Positions 8,330-17,413 of a stretch of DNA of 54,182 bases are shown piece after piece (the stretch's first letter is position 1; every line of letters begins with the position of its first letter). The position numbers were made by a program, and so were the translations under genes. Below the pieces are notes generated by a model. It saw only the letters and a program-made list of their open reading frames with translations, had not been told where the DNA came from and ran no database searches. The stretch comes from an uncultured Paracoccaceae bacterium. GTDB taxonomy: Bacteria > Pseudomonadota > Alphaproteobacteria > Rhodobacterales > Rhodobacteraceae. Where the stretch lies: positions 1 to 54,182 of the forward strand of contig CAJXSD010000014.1 of NCBI GenBank assembly GCA_913060475.1, written 5' to 3'.

Positions 8330-9088
8330 ATGAAACTGCAGGCATTTCAAACCGCATTACGCGCGATTTATCCGCCGCAGTGTATTTTATGTCGCACTGG
8401 GCTGGATCGGGATAATGCCCTGTGCGGGACGTGCTGGCGGGCGATGCCCTTTGTCGATGGGCCGGTGTGCGACTGTTGTGGAACACCGATCCTGACCGCG
8501 GGGTTTGCCGCCGAAAATGACATTTGTCAGGCGTGCCAAACCCATCCGCGCCCCTGGGGGCGGGGGCGTGCCGCACTGCTGTATCAGGGATCGGCACGGC
8601 GTCTGGTGTTGTCATTCAAACATGGCGATCGGCCCGACATTGCAACGGGCGCCGCGCGGTGGATGGCACGCGCGGCCCATGATCTGGTGGGGTCTGATAC
8701 GGTGTTGGTCCCCATCCCGCTGCATTGGCGGCGGCGATTGGCGCGGCGGTACAATCAGGCCGACATCTTGGCCCATAAAATCGCCCCCCTGATCGGGACC
8801 AAGGTGGTATCAGATGTTCTGGTGCGGCCAAGACCCACCGTGCCCTTGGAAATCGCCACCGCGGCCGAGCGATACGACCGTTTGCGCGATGCCTTTGCCG
8901 TGACGGGACGGGTGGACAAACATCTGGCGGGGCGGTCGGTGATCTTGGTTGACGATGTGATGACATCTGGCGCCACGATGAGCGCGGCCGCACAGGTGTT
9001 GCGTGCCGCGGGCATACAAAAAATTGATAGTTTGGTTCTGGCGCGTGTGCCGCAAAACGATTACATTGGTGGCGAAGAAAAGGACTAA
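8330..9088 (+). CDS. ComF family protein (phosphoribosyltransferase-like)
   Basis: A 252-residue ComF/GntX family protein. The N-terminal double-zinc-ribbon region has cysteine pairs at about C18/C21, C32/C35, C47/C50 and C66/C69, and the C-terminal phosphoribosyltransferase domain carries the PRPP loop VILVDDVMTSGAT. ComF helps transformation DNA enter the cytoplasm in competent bacteria, and homologues in non-competent bacteria have uncertain roles. It begins a plus-strand unit with grxC after 3 bases, a nitrilase-family gene after another 3, and marR overlapping that. The ATG at 8330 is 14 bases from the divergent methyltransferase start. Confidence 0.88.
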   Translation: MKLQAFQTALRAIYPPQCILCRTGLDRDNALCGTCWRAMPFVDGPVCDCCGTPILTAGFAAENDICQACQTHPRPWGRGRAALLYQGSARRLVLSFKHGDRPDIATGAARWMARAAHDLVGSDTVLVPIPLHWRRRLARRYNQADILAHKIAPLIGTKVVSDVLVRPRPTVPLEIATAAERYDRLRDAFAVTGRVDKHLAGRSVILVDDVMTSGATMSAAAQVLRAAGIQKIDSLVLARVPQNDYIGGEEKD

Positions 9089-9091
9089 GCC

Positions 9092-9352
9092 ATGCCAGTC
9101 ATCGATATTTATACCAGCCCGCTGTGCGGCTATTGCCATGCGGCCAAACGCCTGCTGAATGCCAAGGGCGTCACATTCAACGAAATTGACGTTTTGGTCC
9201 AACCAGATCGCAAAGCGGAAATGATGCAGCGGTCAAACGGGGGGCGCACAGTTCCGCAGATATTCATCAATGATCAGCATATCGGCGGGTGCGATGATCT
9301 GTATGCCTTGGACCAGCAGGGAAAATTGGATCCGCTGTTACAGGCGGCCTAA
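9092..9352 (+). CDS. grxC: glutaredoxin 3
   Basis: A small (86 residues) cytoplasmic dithiol glutaredoxin that reduces disulfides and glutathione mixed disulfides. The active site is CGYC at 12-15, and the glutathione-binding elements TVPQIFI (cis-Pro) and GGCDDL are present. Length and motifs match GrxC. It sits between comF and the nitrilase-family gene with 3-base gaps on each side, which suggests one transcript. Grx3, ComF and a carbon-nitrogen hydrolase are neighbours in many Rhodobacterales, as far as I recall. Confidence 0.93.
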   Translation: MPVIDIYTSPLCGYCHAAKRLLNAKGVTFNEIDVLVQPDRKAEMMQRSNGGRTVPQIFINDQHIGGCDDLYALDQQGKLDPLLQAA

Positions 9353-9355
9353 CCC

Positions 9356-10207
9356 ATGGTGCGGGTGGCGTTGCTGCAGCTGAATGCCACGGATGATCCC
9401 GGCGTGAATCTGGAACAGACGCTGGACATGGTCCGCGATGCGGCGCAGGCGGGGGCTGTGATGGTCTTTACCCCCGAGGTGACAAACTGCGTATCCGGCA
9501 GCCGCAGCCATCAGACCCGTGTTTTGAGGCATCAAGCGGATGATATCACCTTGGCGGCGTTGCGTGATGCGGCGCGGCACTGGGGGATATGGATCAATAT
9601 TGGGTCGCTTGCGTTAAAATCTGACACGCCTGACGATGCGCGGTTTCACAACCGATCCTTTGTCATTGATCCGCAGGGCCGTATTGTGGCCCAATATGAT
9701 AAAATTCATATGTTTGATGTTACGCTGTCCGATACGGAATCCTATCGCGAATCTGTGGGGTACCAACCGGGCAAACGGGCGGTTGTTGTGGATACAGATC
9801 ATATGACATTGGGGTTGTCGGTCTGTTACGACCTGCGCTTTGCCCATTTGTATCGGGCCTTGGCGCAATCGGGGGCGCAGGTGTTGACCGTGCCTGCCGC
9901 CTTTGCCCAGACAACGGGACGGGCGCATTGGGACATATTGCTGCGTGCGCGGGCGATTGAAACGGGGTGCTTTGTGGTGGCTGCGGCGCAATGCGGAACA
10001 CATCAAACATCTGCGGGGGCCCCGCGACACACATATGGCCATTCAATGGTTGTGGCGCCTTGGGGCGATGTATTGGGGCAACTAGATGATCAAAAAGACA
10101 TTCTTTGCGTCGATCTGGATTTATCCGATGTTGACAAAGCCCGCCAACGCGTTCCATCTGTAAATGCAACCCAACCATTCCAAGGACCTGAGCGCATTGG
10201 CAGATGA
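9356..10207 (+). CDS. carbon-nitrogen hydrolase (Nit1/Nit2-like amidase)
   Basis: A 283-residue nitrilase-superfamily enzyme with the full catalytic triad: E41 (FTPEVTN), K116 (QYDKIHMFD) and C157 (LSVCYDLRF). The sequence most resembles the Nit1/Nit2 branch, which hydrolyses deaminated glutathione or omega-amides rather than nitriles. The grxC neighbour fits a glutathione-repair role, although that is inference from context. The last 44 bases overlap the marR frame. The protein ends with FQGPERIGR. Confidence 0.9.
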   Translation: MVRVALLQLNATDDPGVNLEQTLDMVRDAAQAGAVMVFTPEVTNCVSGSRSHQTRVLRHQADDITLAALRDAARHWGIWINIGSLALKSDTPDDARFHNRSFVIDPQGRIVAQYDKIHMFDVTLSDTESYRESVGYQPGKRAVVVDTDHMTLGLSVCYDLRFAHLYRALAQSGAQVLTVPAAFAQTTGRAHWDILLRARAIETGCFVVAAAQCGTHQTSAGAPRHTYGHSMVVAPWGDVLGQLDDQKDILCVDLDLSDVDKARQRVPSVNATQPFQGPERIGR

Positions 10208-10631
10208 TGGCCAAAATATTACGATTTCCCTGATCAGCGAAATATTGACCGTCGAACAGCTGTTGCGCAGCCGTCTGGCCAAAGTGTTGCCCAAGGGCAT
10301 GGAATTGTCGCATTTTTCGGTACTGAACCATCTGGATCGTGTGGGCGACGAACGCACGCCCGCGCAATTGGCGAAATCGTTCCATGTGACACGCGGGGCC
10401 ATGACGAACACCCTGCGTAAACTGGAAATATCGGGATATATCCACATTCGCCCCGATTGGGATGATGCCCGTCGAAAACTGGTCGCGATCAGCCCCGCGG
10501 GACGTTTGGCGCGCGACACCGCCATTTCTGCGGTGGCACCCGTGTTGTCGGAACTGACCCAAGAAATTGGTGTAACAAAATTAAAATCCACCCTGCCGGT
10601 TTTGCGTGAATTGCGTCTGAAACTGGAATAA
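10164..10631 (+). CDS. MarR family transcriptional regulator
   Basis: A 155-residue winged-helix regulator of the MarR family, expected to bind DNA as a dimer. The helix-turn-helix lies around ERTPAQLAKSFHVTRGAMTNTL (about 63-84) with the wing at IHIRPDWDDARRKLV. The ATG at 10164 lies inside the upstream nitrilase gene (44-base overlap) and has no clear ribosome-binding site. A TTG start at 10197, preceded by AAGGACCTGAG, would shorten it by 11 residues. The overlap suggests translational coupling. It resembles the PetP-type MarR proteins of Rhodobacter, but I cannot confirm this. Confidence 0.85.
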   Translation: MQPNHSKDLSALADDGQNITISLISEILTVEQLLRSRLAKVLPKGMELSHFSVLNHLDRVGDERTPAQLAKSFHVTRGAMTNTLRKLEISGYIHIRPDWDDARRKLVAISPAGRLARDTAISAVAPVLSELTQEIGVTKLKSTLPVLRELRLKLE

Positions 10632-10647
10632 TCGCAGGATTTATTTT

Positions 10648-10761
10648 GCGAAACCTATCCTTTCGCGTTTGCCCCAACCGTAAAAGCAGCGAAAGTTTTG
10701 TCGATACTCTTAAGGCAAAGGTTGTTCTCGCGTCCTAAGTGTGATTGTCTTTGGAACAATC
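10648..10761 (+). promoter_or_regulatory. leader with two stem-loops between marR and nhaA
   Basis: The 182-base gap before nhaA holds two perfect six-base stems: GCGAAA/TTTCGC (10648-10653 with 10661-10666) and GATTGT/ACAATC (10743-10748 with 10756-10761). The GCGAAA arm recurs nearby in AGCGAAAG and CGCGAAAGC. Neither stem has a T tract, so they are not clear terminators. They could mark an operator or an RNA structure in the nhaA leader. Confidence 0.3.
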
Positions 10762-10813
10762 GCGAAAGCAATGTTAACACCCTGTATTTGATGCAGAACA
10801 AAGAGGTAATTAA

Positions 10814-12061
10814 ATGTACCGTGTATGGAATTTTCTAGCCGAATATTCGCTGTTGTTGATCATCGGCGCTGTTTTGGCACTGCTATGGGCAAACACGAAT
10901 CCGGAAACCTATCACCATTTTGTCGAGTTTGTGATCTGGGATCACGCCCCGATTGGGCATTTGCACGATGGTCACCGCACCTTGACGCTGCATTATCTGG
11001 TCAATGACCTGTTGATGGCGTTTTTCTTTGCCATCGCGGCCAAAGAAGTTTGGGAAGCGATCATTTTGGAAAACGGCAGCCTGCGCGGCAAAAAGGCGGC
11101 GACGCCATTGTTCGCCACAGCGGGCGGTATGTTGGGCCCGATCGCGGTTTATTTGGCACTGGCGATGGTTATGGGGTCCGACACCTATGACGCGGTGAAA
11201 AACGGTTGGGCCATTCCAACGGCCACAGATATTGCATTCAGTTATCTGGTGGGGCGTTTGGTGTTTGGTGCGGGTCATCCGGCGGTACGGTTCCTGCTGT
11301 TGCTGGCGATTGCGGATGATGCCTGTGGCCTGATTATTCTGGCGATTTTCTATCCTTCGGGGGATCTGGCACCGCAATGGTTGCTGGTTTCATTCGCGGC
11401 AGCGATTGGGGTGTTTATTCTGGCCAACTGGCTGCCCCGTCGTTTGGACCGTGGTAACCAATTGCGCCCCGTGTCCACAATGGTGCGCAAAACATTCAGT
11501 TTCTGGCCATATGCCTTGGCCGCAGCGATCAGCTGGTATGCGTTTATGCGCTCGGGTCTGCACCCTGCGCTGGGCCTGTTGCCGATTGTGCCGGCCATCC
11601 CGCATGCGGACCGTGCCTTTGGTATTTTCAGCGACGCAGAAACGCATATGCATGACCTGCTAAACGACATCGAACACGCGCTTAAGGTTCCGGTCGAGGT
11701 TGTGTTGTTTTTCTTTGGACTGATGAATGCCGGCGTCGAATTTTCGTCCATGGGCGATGCGACATGGTTGGTTTTGGCTGGTCTGTTAATCGGTAAACCC
11801 GTTGGCATTTTGTTGATGGGCTGGATTGCCGCGCGGCCGCTGGGCTTGGGCATCCCCGAAGGCATGCGGATCATCGATCTGGTTGTGATCGGGTTTGTTG
11901 CGGCCATTGGCTTTACCGTATCGCTGTTTGTGGCGGCTGTGGCCTTTGATGCCGGGCCTGTGCAAGACGCGGCCAAAATGGGCGCGCTGTTCAGTTTCTT
12001 TGCCGCGATTATTTCGATTATCGCCGGCAAGGTGACAGGCGTTCAAAAACGCGAACTTTAA
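10814..12061 (+). CDS. nhaA: Na+/H+ antiporter NhaA
   Basis: Inner-membrane antiporter of 415 residues that expels sodium in exchange for protons, important for salt and alkaline tolerance in a marine cell. The family motifs are clear: GWAIPTATDIAFSYLVG (unwound helix IV region), and the ion-binding paired aspartates in LLLAIADDACGLI. About twelve hydrophobic helices can be traced through to MGALFSFFAAIISIIAGKV. The start follows AAAGAGGTAATTAA. A 182-base leader with inverted repeats lies upstream, and a strong terminator follows 22 bases after the stop, so it is probably transcribed alone. Confidence 0.93.
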   Translation: MYRVWNFLAEYSLLLIIGAVLALLWANTNPETYHHFVEFVIWDHAPIGHLHDGHRTLTLHYLVNDLLMAFFFAIAAKEVWEAIILENGSLRGKKAATPLFATAGGMLGPIAVYLALAMVMGSDTYDAVKNGWAIPTATDIAFSYLVGRLVFGAGHPAVRFLLLLAIADDACGLIILAIFYPSGDLAPQWLLVSFAAAIGVFILANWLPRRLDRGNQLRPVSTMVRKTFSFWPYALAAAISWYAFMRSGLHPALGLLPIVPAIPHADRAFGIFSDAETHMHDLLNDIEHALKVPVEVVLFFFGLMNAGVEFSSMGDATWLVLAGLLIGKPVGILLMGWIAARPLGLGIPEGMRIIDLVVIGFVAAIGFTVSLFVAAVAFDAGPVQDAAKMGALFSFFAAIISIIAGKVTGVQKREL

Positions 12062-12083
12062 CATTTCGCAATACTCACCGAAG

Positions 12084-12116
12084 AAAGCCCGGCCCTGTGC
12101 CGGGCTTTATTTTTTG
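12084..12116 (+). terminator. Rho-independent terminator after nhaA
   Basis: A perfect ten-base stem AAAGCCCGGC/GCCGGGCTTT (12084-12093 with 12099-12108), a five-base loop, and then ATTTTTTG. It lies 22 bases after the nhaA stop and before radC. Confidence 0.9.
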
Positions 12117-12142
12117 TTAACCATGATTGGCAAACATGGGGC

Positions 12143-12895
12143 ATGACCCATGACACCGATTCCCAATTGCCCCTGTTTTCCGAGGCGCCCGCGCAATTTG
12201 CCCTGACCAAGGGCGCGCGTTTGCCATCCTATATCAAGGATCATCGCAAACGTTTGCGCGACCGGTTTGTGCAGGGGGGTGCAGATGCCTTGCCTGATTA
12301 TGAAATGCTGGAACTTGTGTTATTTCGCGCTATTCCACGGCAGGATGTCAAACCATTGGCGCGGCGGCTGTTGGATCATTTTGGTGATTTCAACCGCGTT
12401 ATTTCCGCATCACTTGATGAAATTGCCGCTGTTCAGGGGGCCGGTACCGCAGTCGCGGTCGAATTAAAGATTGTCCAAGCGGCCGCGCAACGCCTGACCC
12501 GTGCGCGGGTGATTGGGCGGCCGGTTTTGTCCAGTTGGGATGCGTTACTGGAATACTGTCAGGCGAATATGGCGCATCTGAGTTATGAACAATTTCGTAT
12601 TCTGTACCTGGATCGTAAAAACACGCTAATTACCGATGAATTGCAGGCGCGGGGGACGGTTGATCATGTGCCTGTTTACCCCCGTGAAATTGTCAAACGG
12701 GCGCTGGAATTAAATGCATCAGCCTTGATATTGGTGCATAATCACCCCTCGGGGGATCCGACGCCATCGCAGCAGGATATCGACATGACGCAGCAGATTA
12801 TATCCGCGGCCGCTGCGTTGGGTATAACGGTGCATGATCATTTGGTCATCGGCAAATCCGATGAAATCAGTTTCCGCGCACAGGGGCTGATTTGA
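12143..12895 (+). CDS. radC: RadC/JAMM-domain protein (UPF0758)
   Basis: A 250-residue RadC family protein. Residues from about 30 to 110 carry the helical N-terminal region with an HhH-like segment (LDEIAAVQGAGTAVAVELK), and the C-terminal half is a JAMM metalloprotease-like domain with the zinc motif HNHPSGDPTPSQQD. The family was once linked to DNA repair through a misassigned E. coli mutation, and its biochemical function is unresolved. The start ATG at 12143 follows GGCAAACATGGGGC without a strong ribosome-binding site. It converges with the OmpA-domain fragment, with three bases between the stops. Confidence 0.9.
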   Translation: MTHDTDSQLPLFSEAPAQFALTKGARLPSYIKDHRKRLRDRFVQGGADALPDYEMLELVLFRAIPRQDVKPLARRLLDHFGDFNRVISASLDEIAAVQGAGTAVAVELKIVQAAAQRLTRARVIGRPVLSSWDALLEYCQANMAHLSYEQFRILYLDRKNTLITDELQARGTVDHVPVYPREIVKRALELNASALILVHNHPSGDPTPSQQDIDMTQQIISAAAALGITVHDHLVIGKSDEISFRAQGLI

Positions 12896-12898
12896 TCC

Positions 12899-13777
12899 CT
12901 ATTCCACCCAGATTTCGACGCGTCTGTTCACATCGCGCCCCAGTTCTGTGGTTTCGCAGGCCATGGGCAGGACCGGTCCATATCCTTTGGCCGTCAGGGT
13001 CCCGATATCCAGCTGACGTTTTGGCAGCCGCTTTGTGATTTGCTTCATTACGGTTTCGGCGCGGTCTTGTGACAGTTGGACGTTCGCGTCAAAATCGCCC
13101 TGACCATCACTAAACCCGACAAAGTGCAGGTTTTTGCCATCAAACCGCCCCTGTATGATCTGGGTCGCAATCAGGTCCAGGTTGGCCCGGGACTGGGCAT
13201 CCAGATCGGACGTGCCTGTGGCAAACCGGAAACTGGTGGTCAATCGCGCCGCTGTTTTCAAATCGCGAACCACCCTTTGCAGTACGTCCAAGGTCTGGGC
13301 GCTGCTTTGGCTGACGGCGAATTGCAATCGGTCGCCTTGTTGGGTCCACGCGGTTTGGGCCGTCGACAGGCCCACAAATCCCGCGCGTTCGATGACCAAA
13401 CGTGCATCAGCAGATGTGACATAGTCGAAAAACAATGTTGCTTGTGGACCTTGGGTAAAAGGACTCTGATGCAGGAAAACGGGAACGATCAGCGGATAAT
13501 CCCCGGATTTAATGCTGCGATTTGACAGCCGCGGCATATGTCCACAATCCCCCGTCAGGGACACAACCTGCAACCCGGACAGGTTGGAAAATGGCACCAG
13601 GCCCAGTTTTTTCGGGTTTTGATACAGGGTATCCACCACATCCCCCAAGGCACCATCATGCCAAATTTGATCATACCCCTGCCATCCGAACCGCGCGCCA
13701 TAGTCGAAATGTTCGCTGGCGATGTTGATCCGGTCCGATGCGGTTTCGATCAGGTCAATCAGGTTGGATAAATGCAT
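12899..13777 (-). pseudogene. C-terminal fragment of a split PstS-like/OmpA-domain protein
   Basis: A 292-residue frame that holds the rear part of a periplasmic phosphate-binding-like domain (GLVPFSNLSGLQVVSLTG, LIVPVFLHQSP) and then, from about residue 180, an OmpA-type peptidoglycan-binding domain (SFRFATGTSDLDAQSRANLD, HFVGFSDGQGD, ending DVNRRVEIWVE). It has no signal peptide or credible start of its own: the first ATG lies within what should be continuous coding sequence. The matching N-terminal part is at 13759-14394 in another frame. Shifting frames at a seven-cytosine run (13793-13799, minus strand) by one added base joins the two into one protein of about 500 residues, the usual architecture in this lineage. 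Confidence 0.8.
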
Positions 13778-14394
13778 GTTCGCCTGATCATTGGGGGGGC
13801 CACAACGGGGACCAGCGCGTCCAATGCGACAACCGCACTTTTGACCGATGACCGGATCGAGGGCACGGCAGGGTCGCGCAACCGGGCCAATTCGGCGGCG
13901 GTTAATTCACGAAATGCAATGGCCCAATCCGTGGATTGATTGACCAGATCAGCAATCGCAGTTTCCGAATTTGCGGGTGTCAGGGTGATTGAAAATTTTC
14001 GGTCGCTGTCCGCGTTCGCCGTTAATTCATAGCGGTCTGTGCCATCAGATTGCGGTGTCTGTTTCAGCGAATAGGCCCGCCTAAGGGCAAAGTTTTCGAT
14101 CAAAGCGGGCAGCGCCACCGATGCCAGCCCTTGGGGGACGGTCAGGGTGATGTTTTCCTGCGCGGGCCGCTGGGTGGGGCAGTGTTGCCCTTGGCAATCA
14201 AACAAGGTGGCATCAAACACTACGGGCCCGGCGTCACTGTCCAGTGAAATATAGCGCCCGTCATAGTCCAACACAGTCCCGCGAATGACCAGACCGCCCT
14301 GTTTGGACGTCAGGGTCACATCCGGCTGTTGTGCCCAAGCCCCGCCACACCAAACGAACAGAAACGCCCAAAACTGGAACGCATAGCGCATCAT
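13759..14394 (-). pseudogene. N-terminal fragment of a split PstS-like/OmpA-domain protein
   Basis: This frame begins with a signal peptide (MMRYAFQFWAFLFVWCGGAWA) and continues as a phosphate-binding-like periplasmic domain (LVIRGTVLDYDGRYISLDS, ENFALRRAYSL, ALDALVPVVAPP). After the cytosine run at 13799-13793 it passes into about eleven non-homologous residues and stops at 13759. The rest of the domain and the OmpA domain continue in the next frame. I use the ATG at 14394 or 14391, preceded by GGGGTTTTGGG; an ATG at 14409 is also open. It lies just downstream of the secA terminator on the same strand. Whether the break is real, phase-variable or a sequencing error cannot be told from this sequence. 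Confidence 0.75.
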
Positions 14395-14508
14395 CCCAAA
14401 ACCCCGCATAATTTCGCGCGACTGTGAAAGGTTGCGATGGGATTTTCAACCGATATTTTAAGACACTGCAAAACTGCCCCGCGCGGCGCGATGCAAATGC
14501 CACAAACA

Positions 14509-14536
14509 AAAACGCCCCCGAAATCGGGGGCGTTTT
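14509..14536 (-). terminator. Rho-independent terminator after secA
   Basis: A perfect 13-base inverted repeat AAAACGCCCCCGA/TCGGGGGCGTTTT (14509-14521 with 14524-14536) lies 15 bases after the secA stop. The run of T on each strand makes it work in either direction. Confidence 0.88.
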
Positions 14537-14551
14537 GATGCGGTGTGCGCC

Positions 14552-17239
14552 TTAGGCCAAACGGCCGTGGCAATGTTTGAATTTGGATCCCGATCCGCAG
14601 GGGCAGGGATCGTTGCGGCCCGTGTTTTCCCATCCCTCTGGCATGTCCTCGGCGGGGGTGTCGGCCGCGGCTGCCGGGGCGGCCGCCTGTTGCTGCATTT
14701 TTTGCATGGCCTCTTGTTGGGCTTGCATTTGTTGCATCATGATGGCGCGTTCTTCTTCGGTCATGGGGCGGACTTGGCCCATTTGTTTGGTCACATCCGC
14801 ACGCAATCCGCCCAGCAACCCTTCGAACAACTGAAACCCTTCGTTTTTATATTCGTTCAGCGGATCGCGTTGGGCATAGCCACGGAACCGCACGACAAGT
14901 TTCAGGTGTTCCAGCGTCAGCAGATGTTCGCGCCATTTGCGGTCAATCGTTTGCAGCAAAACCTGACGTTGAACCTGTTCCATGGTGTCTTCACCAAAGG
15001 CTTGGGCCTTTTCTTCCATGGCTTTATCGGCGGCCTCTTCGATGCGGTCGCGCATGACATCGGCATCAACGCCTTCTTCTTCGGCCCATGCGATGATGGG
15101 CAGATCTAGGTTCAAATGCTCAATCACATCGCCATAGAGTCCTTGGGTATCCCATTGATCCGCATAGGATTTTGGTGGCATATGTGTATCGATCAGATCA
15201 TCGATCACCTCGTTGCGCATGTCAGTGATGATTTCTGTCAATTCGTCGGTTTTCATAATATCCCGACGTTGATCAAAAATGGTTTTGCGCTGATCGTTCA
15301 TCACGTCATCGTATTTCAACAATTCTTTACGAATGTCGAAATTGCGGGCCTCGACCTTGGCTTGGGCGCGTTCTAGTGATTTGTTGACCCAAGGGTGTTC
15401 AATCGCTTCGCCCTCTTTCATGCCAAGGGTGTGCAACACCTTGTCCAGACGGTCCGACCCGAAAATGCGCATCAAATCGTCCTCTAGTGACAGATAGAAA
15501 GACGACCGACCAGGGTCACCCTGACGCCCCGAACGACCGCGCAACTGGTTGTCGATGCGGCGGCTTTCGTGGCGTTCAGTGGCCAGAACGAACAGGCCAC
15601 CGGCGTCTTTGACCGCTTGTTCATCCGTTTGGTGCGCCGTCTCGATTTGGGCGCGGATTTCGTCGGGGTTTCCATCAGGATTGGCGGCGATGGCCTCCAT
15701 CACTTTCATTTCGACGTTGCCGCCCAACTTAATATCGGTGCCGCGACCGGCCATATTGGTGGCGATTGTGACGGCCCCCAATTTACCAGCATCTGCAACA
15801 ATCTGCGCCTCTTGTTCGTGCTGACGCGCGTTTAGGACGTTGTGCTTAATCCCTGCTGCGGTCAGCATTTGCGACAGCATTTCCGATTTTTCGATGGATG
15901 TGGTGCCGACCAGAATGGGCTGGCCTTTGGCTTGGGCCTGTTTGATTTCTTCGACAATGGCCTGATATTTTTCGGCGGCGGTGCGGTACACTTTGTCGTG
16001 GTCGTCAATGCGCGCGATGGGGCGATTTGTTGGGATTTCCACAACGCCCAAACCATAGATTTCGCGGAATTCTTCGGCCTCGGTGCTGGCGGTCCCTGTC
16101 ATGCCACCCAGTTTATCATACAGCCGGAAATAGTTTTGGAACGTCACGCTGGCCAATGTCACGTTTTCTGGCTGAATTTGGCAGCCCTCTTTCGCTTCGA
16201 TCGCTTGGTGCAGACCTTCGGACAGGCGGCGGCCGGGCATCATGCGTCCGGTAAATTCGTCGATCAACACCACCTGACCGTCACGCACGATGTAATCTTT
16301 GTCACGGACAAAGTTTTTGTGCGCGCGCAGGGCGTTGCTGACGTGATGCACGATTGTTGTGCTTTCCGGATCGTATAGCGACTGGCCCTCGGGCAGGATG
16401 CCCTTGGACAGCAGCAGTTGTTCTAGATAATCGTTGCCATCGTCGGTAAAGGTGACGTTGCGGGTTTTTTCGTCAACGTTATAGTGATCTTCGCTGAGCG
16501 TTGGGATCAGTTCGTTGATCGCCGCATAGAGTTCGGACCGGTCATCAGAGGGGCCAGAAATGATCAGGGGTGTCCGTGCCTCGTCGATCAGGATACTGTC
16601 AACTTCGTCCACGATGGCAAAGTTGTGGTATTTCTGGTTCATCTCATCAATGCTGCCGCGCATGTTGTCGCGCAGATAATCAAAGCCCAGTTCGTTATTC
16701 GTGGCATAGGTGATATCGGACCCATAGGCGGCCGCTTTCTCAGACTCGGGCTGTTGGGGATAAACCACGCCGGTGGTCAGGCCCAATGCGCCATAGACCT
16801 TGGACATCCATTCCGCATCGCGTTTTGCCAGATAATCATTGACCGTCACCACATGTACGCCGCGCCCTGTCAGCGCATTCAGATAGGCGGGGAATGTGGC
16901 CACCAATGTTTTACCTTCGCCGGTTTTCATTTCGGCAATGTTGCCCTGATGCAGAAAAATACCACCCATCAGCTGCACATCAAAGGCGCGCAGACCCAAG
17001 GCACGCTTGGCCCCTTCGCGACAGTTGGCAAAGGCTTCGGGCAGGATGGCATCCAATGTTTCACCATTGGCGATGCGGGCCTTGAATTCGCCGGTTTTTT
17101 CGATCAGCTGCGCATCGCTTAACGCTTCGAACTCGGGCTCTAGGGCGTTGATTTTGTCAATCAGGGGTTTGACGGATTTTACCTTGCGGTCATTGGGGGT
17201 CCCAAAAACCTTAGCTGCTAATTTTCCAAAACCTAGCAT
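14552..17239 (-). CDS. secA: preprotein translocase ATPase SecA
   Basis: Motor ATPase of the Sec pathway, driving unfolded preproteins through SecYEG. The 895-residue protein has the DEAD motor with MKTGEGKT (about 104-111), the [15 protein letters not shown] motif, the preprotein crosslinking and helical scaffold regions, and a C-terminal zinc-binding tail, [14 protein letters not shown], for SecB and phospholipid contact. The glutamine- and methionine-rich linker before the tail is typical. Two ATGs stand in tandem (17242 and 17239) after GACGGAGTT; the second has better spacing and gives the family-like [13 protein letters not shown]. It is divergent from the parvulin gene. Confidence 0.97.
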   Translation of the reverse strand: MLGFGKLAAKVFGTPNDRKVKSVKPLIDKINALEPEFEALSDAQLIEKTGEFKARIANGETLDAILPEAFANCREGAKRALGLRAFDVQLMGGIFLHQGNIAEMKTGEGKTLVATFPAYLNALTGRGVHVVTVNDYLAKRDAEWMSKVYGALGLTTGVVYPQQPESEKAAAYGSDITYATNNELGFDYLRDNMRGSIDEMNQKYHNFAIVDEVDSILIDEARTPLIISGPSDDRSELYAAINELIPTLSEDHYNVDEKTRNVTFTDDGNDYLEQLLLSKGILPEGQSLYDPESTTIVHHVSNALRAHKNFVRDKDYIVRDGQVVLIDEFTGRMMPGRRLSEGLHQAIEAKEGCQIQPENVTLASVTFQNYFRLYDKLGGMTGTASTEAEEFREIYGLGVVEIPTNRPIARIDDHDKVYRTAAEKYQAIVEEIKQAQAKGQPILVGTTSIEKSEMLSQMLTAAGIKHNVLNARQHEQEAQIVADAGKLGAVTIATNMAGRGTDIKLGGNVEMKVMEAIAANPDGNPDEIRAQIETAHQTDEQAVKDAGGLFVLATERHESRRIDNQLRGRSGRQGDPGRSSFYLSLEDDLMRIFGSDRLDKVLHTLGMKEGEAIEHPWVNKSLERAQAKVEARNFDIRKELLKYDDVMNDQRKTIFDQRRDIMKTDELTEIITDMRNEVIDDLIDTHMPPKSYADQWDTQGLYGDVIEHLNLDLPIIAWAEEEGVDADVMRDRIEEAADKAMEEKAQAFGEDTMEQVQRQVLLQTIDRKWREHLLTLEHLKLVVRFRGYAQRDPLNEYKNEGFQLFEGLLGGLRADVTKQMGQVRPMTEEERAIMMQQMQAQQEAMQKMQQQAAAPAAAADTPAEDMPEGWENTGRNDPCPCGSGSKFKHCHGRLA

Positions 17240-17289
17240 CATAACTCCGTCTTTAAATTTGTTGCGCAACTTTGTGTTGCTGGACTTGC

Positions 17290-17318
17290 TTGGCGTGCGA
17301 TCTGGACATAGGTATGAA
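17290..17318 (+). promoter_or_regulatory. sigma-70-type promoter for the parvulin-argJ-mutT unit
   Basis: TTGGCG (17290-17295), a 17-base spacer and TATGAA (17313-17318) on the plus strand, about 96 bases before the parvulin ATG. Spacing is ideal and both boxes match at most positions. Confidence 0.5.
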
Positions 17319-17413
17319 CAGACGCAATTTTGTTGTGTATTCGATGTAAGGGGCCGGTGATACGGTGTCAACGCAGTCAGGGCAAAACGCCCCGCAATTT
17401 GAAGGAGATTCCA

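Noticed and set aside
11350-12030. 226-codon minus-strand frame inside nhaA
   Set aside because: Composition is that of an antisense shadow of hydrophobic codons; nhaA is clear on the plus strand.
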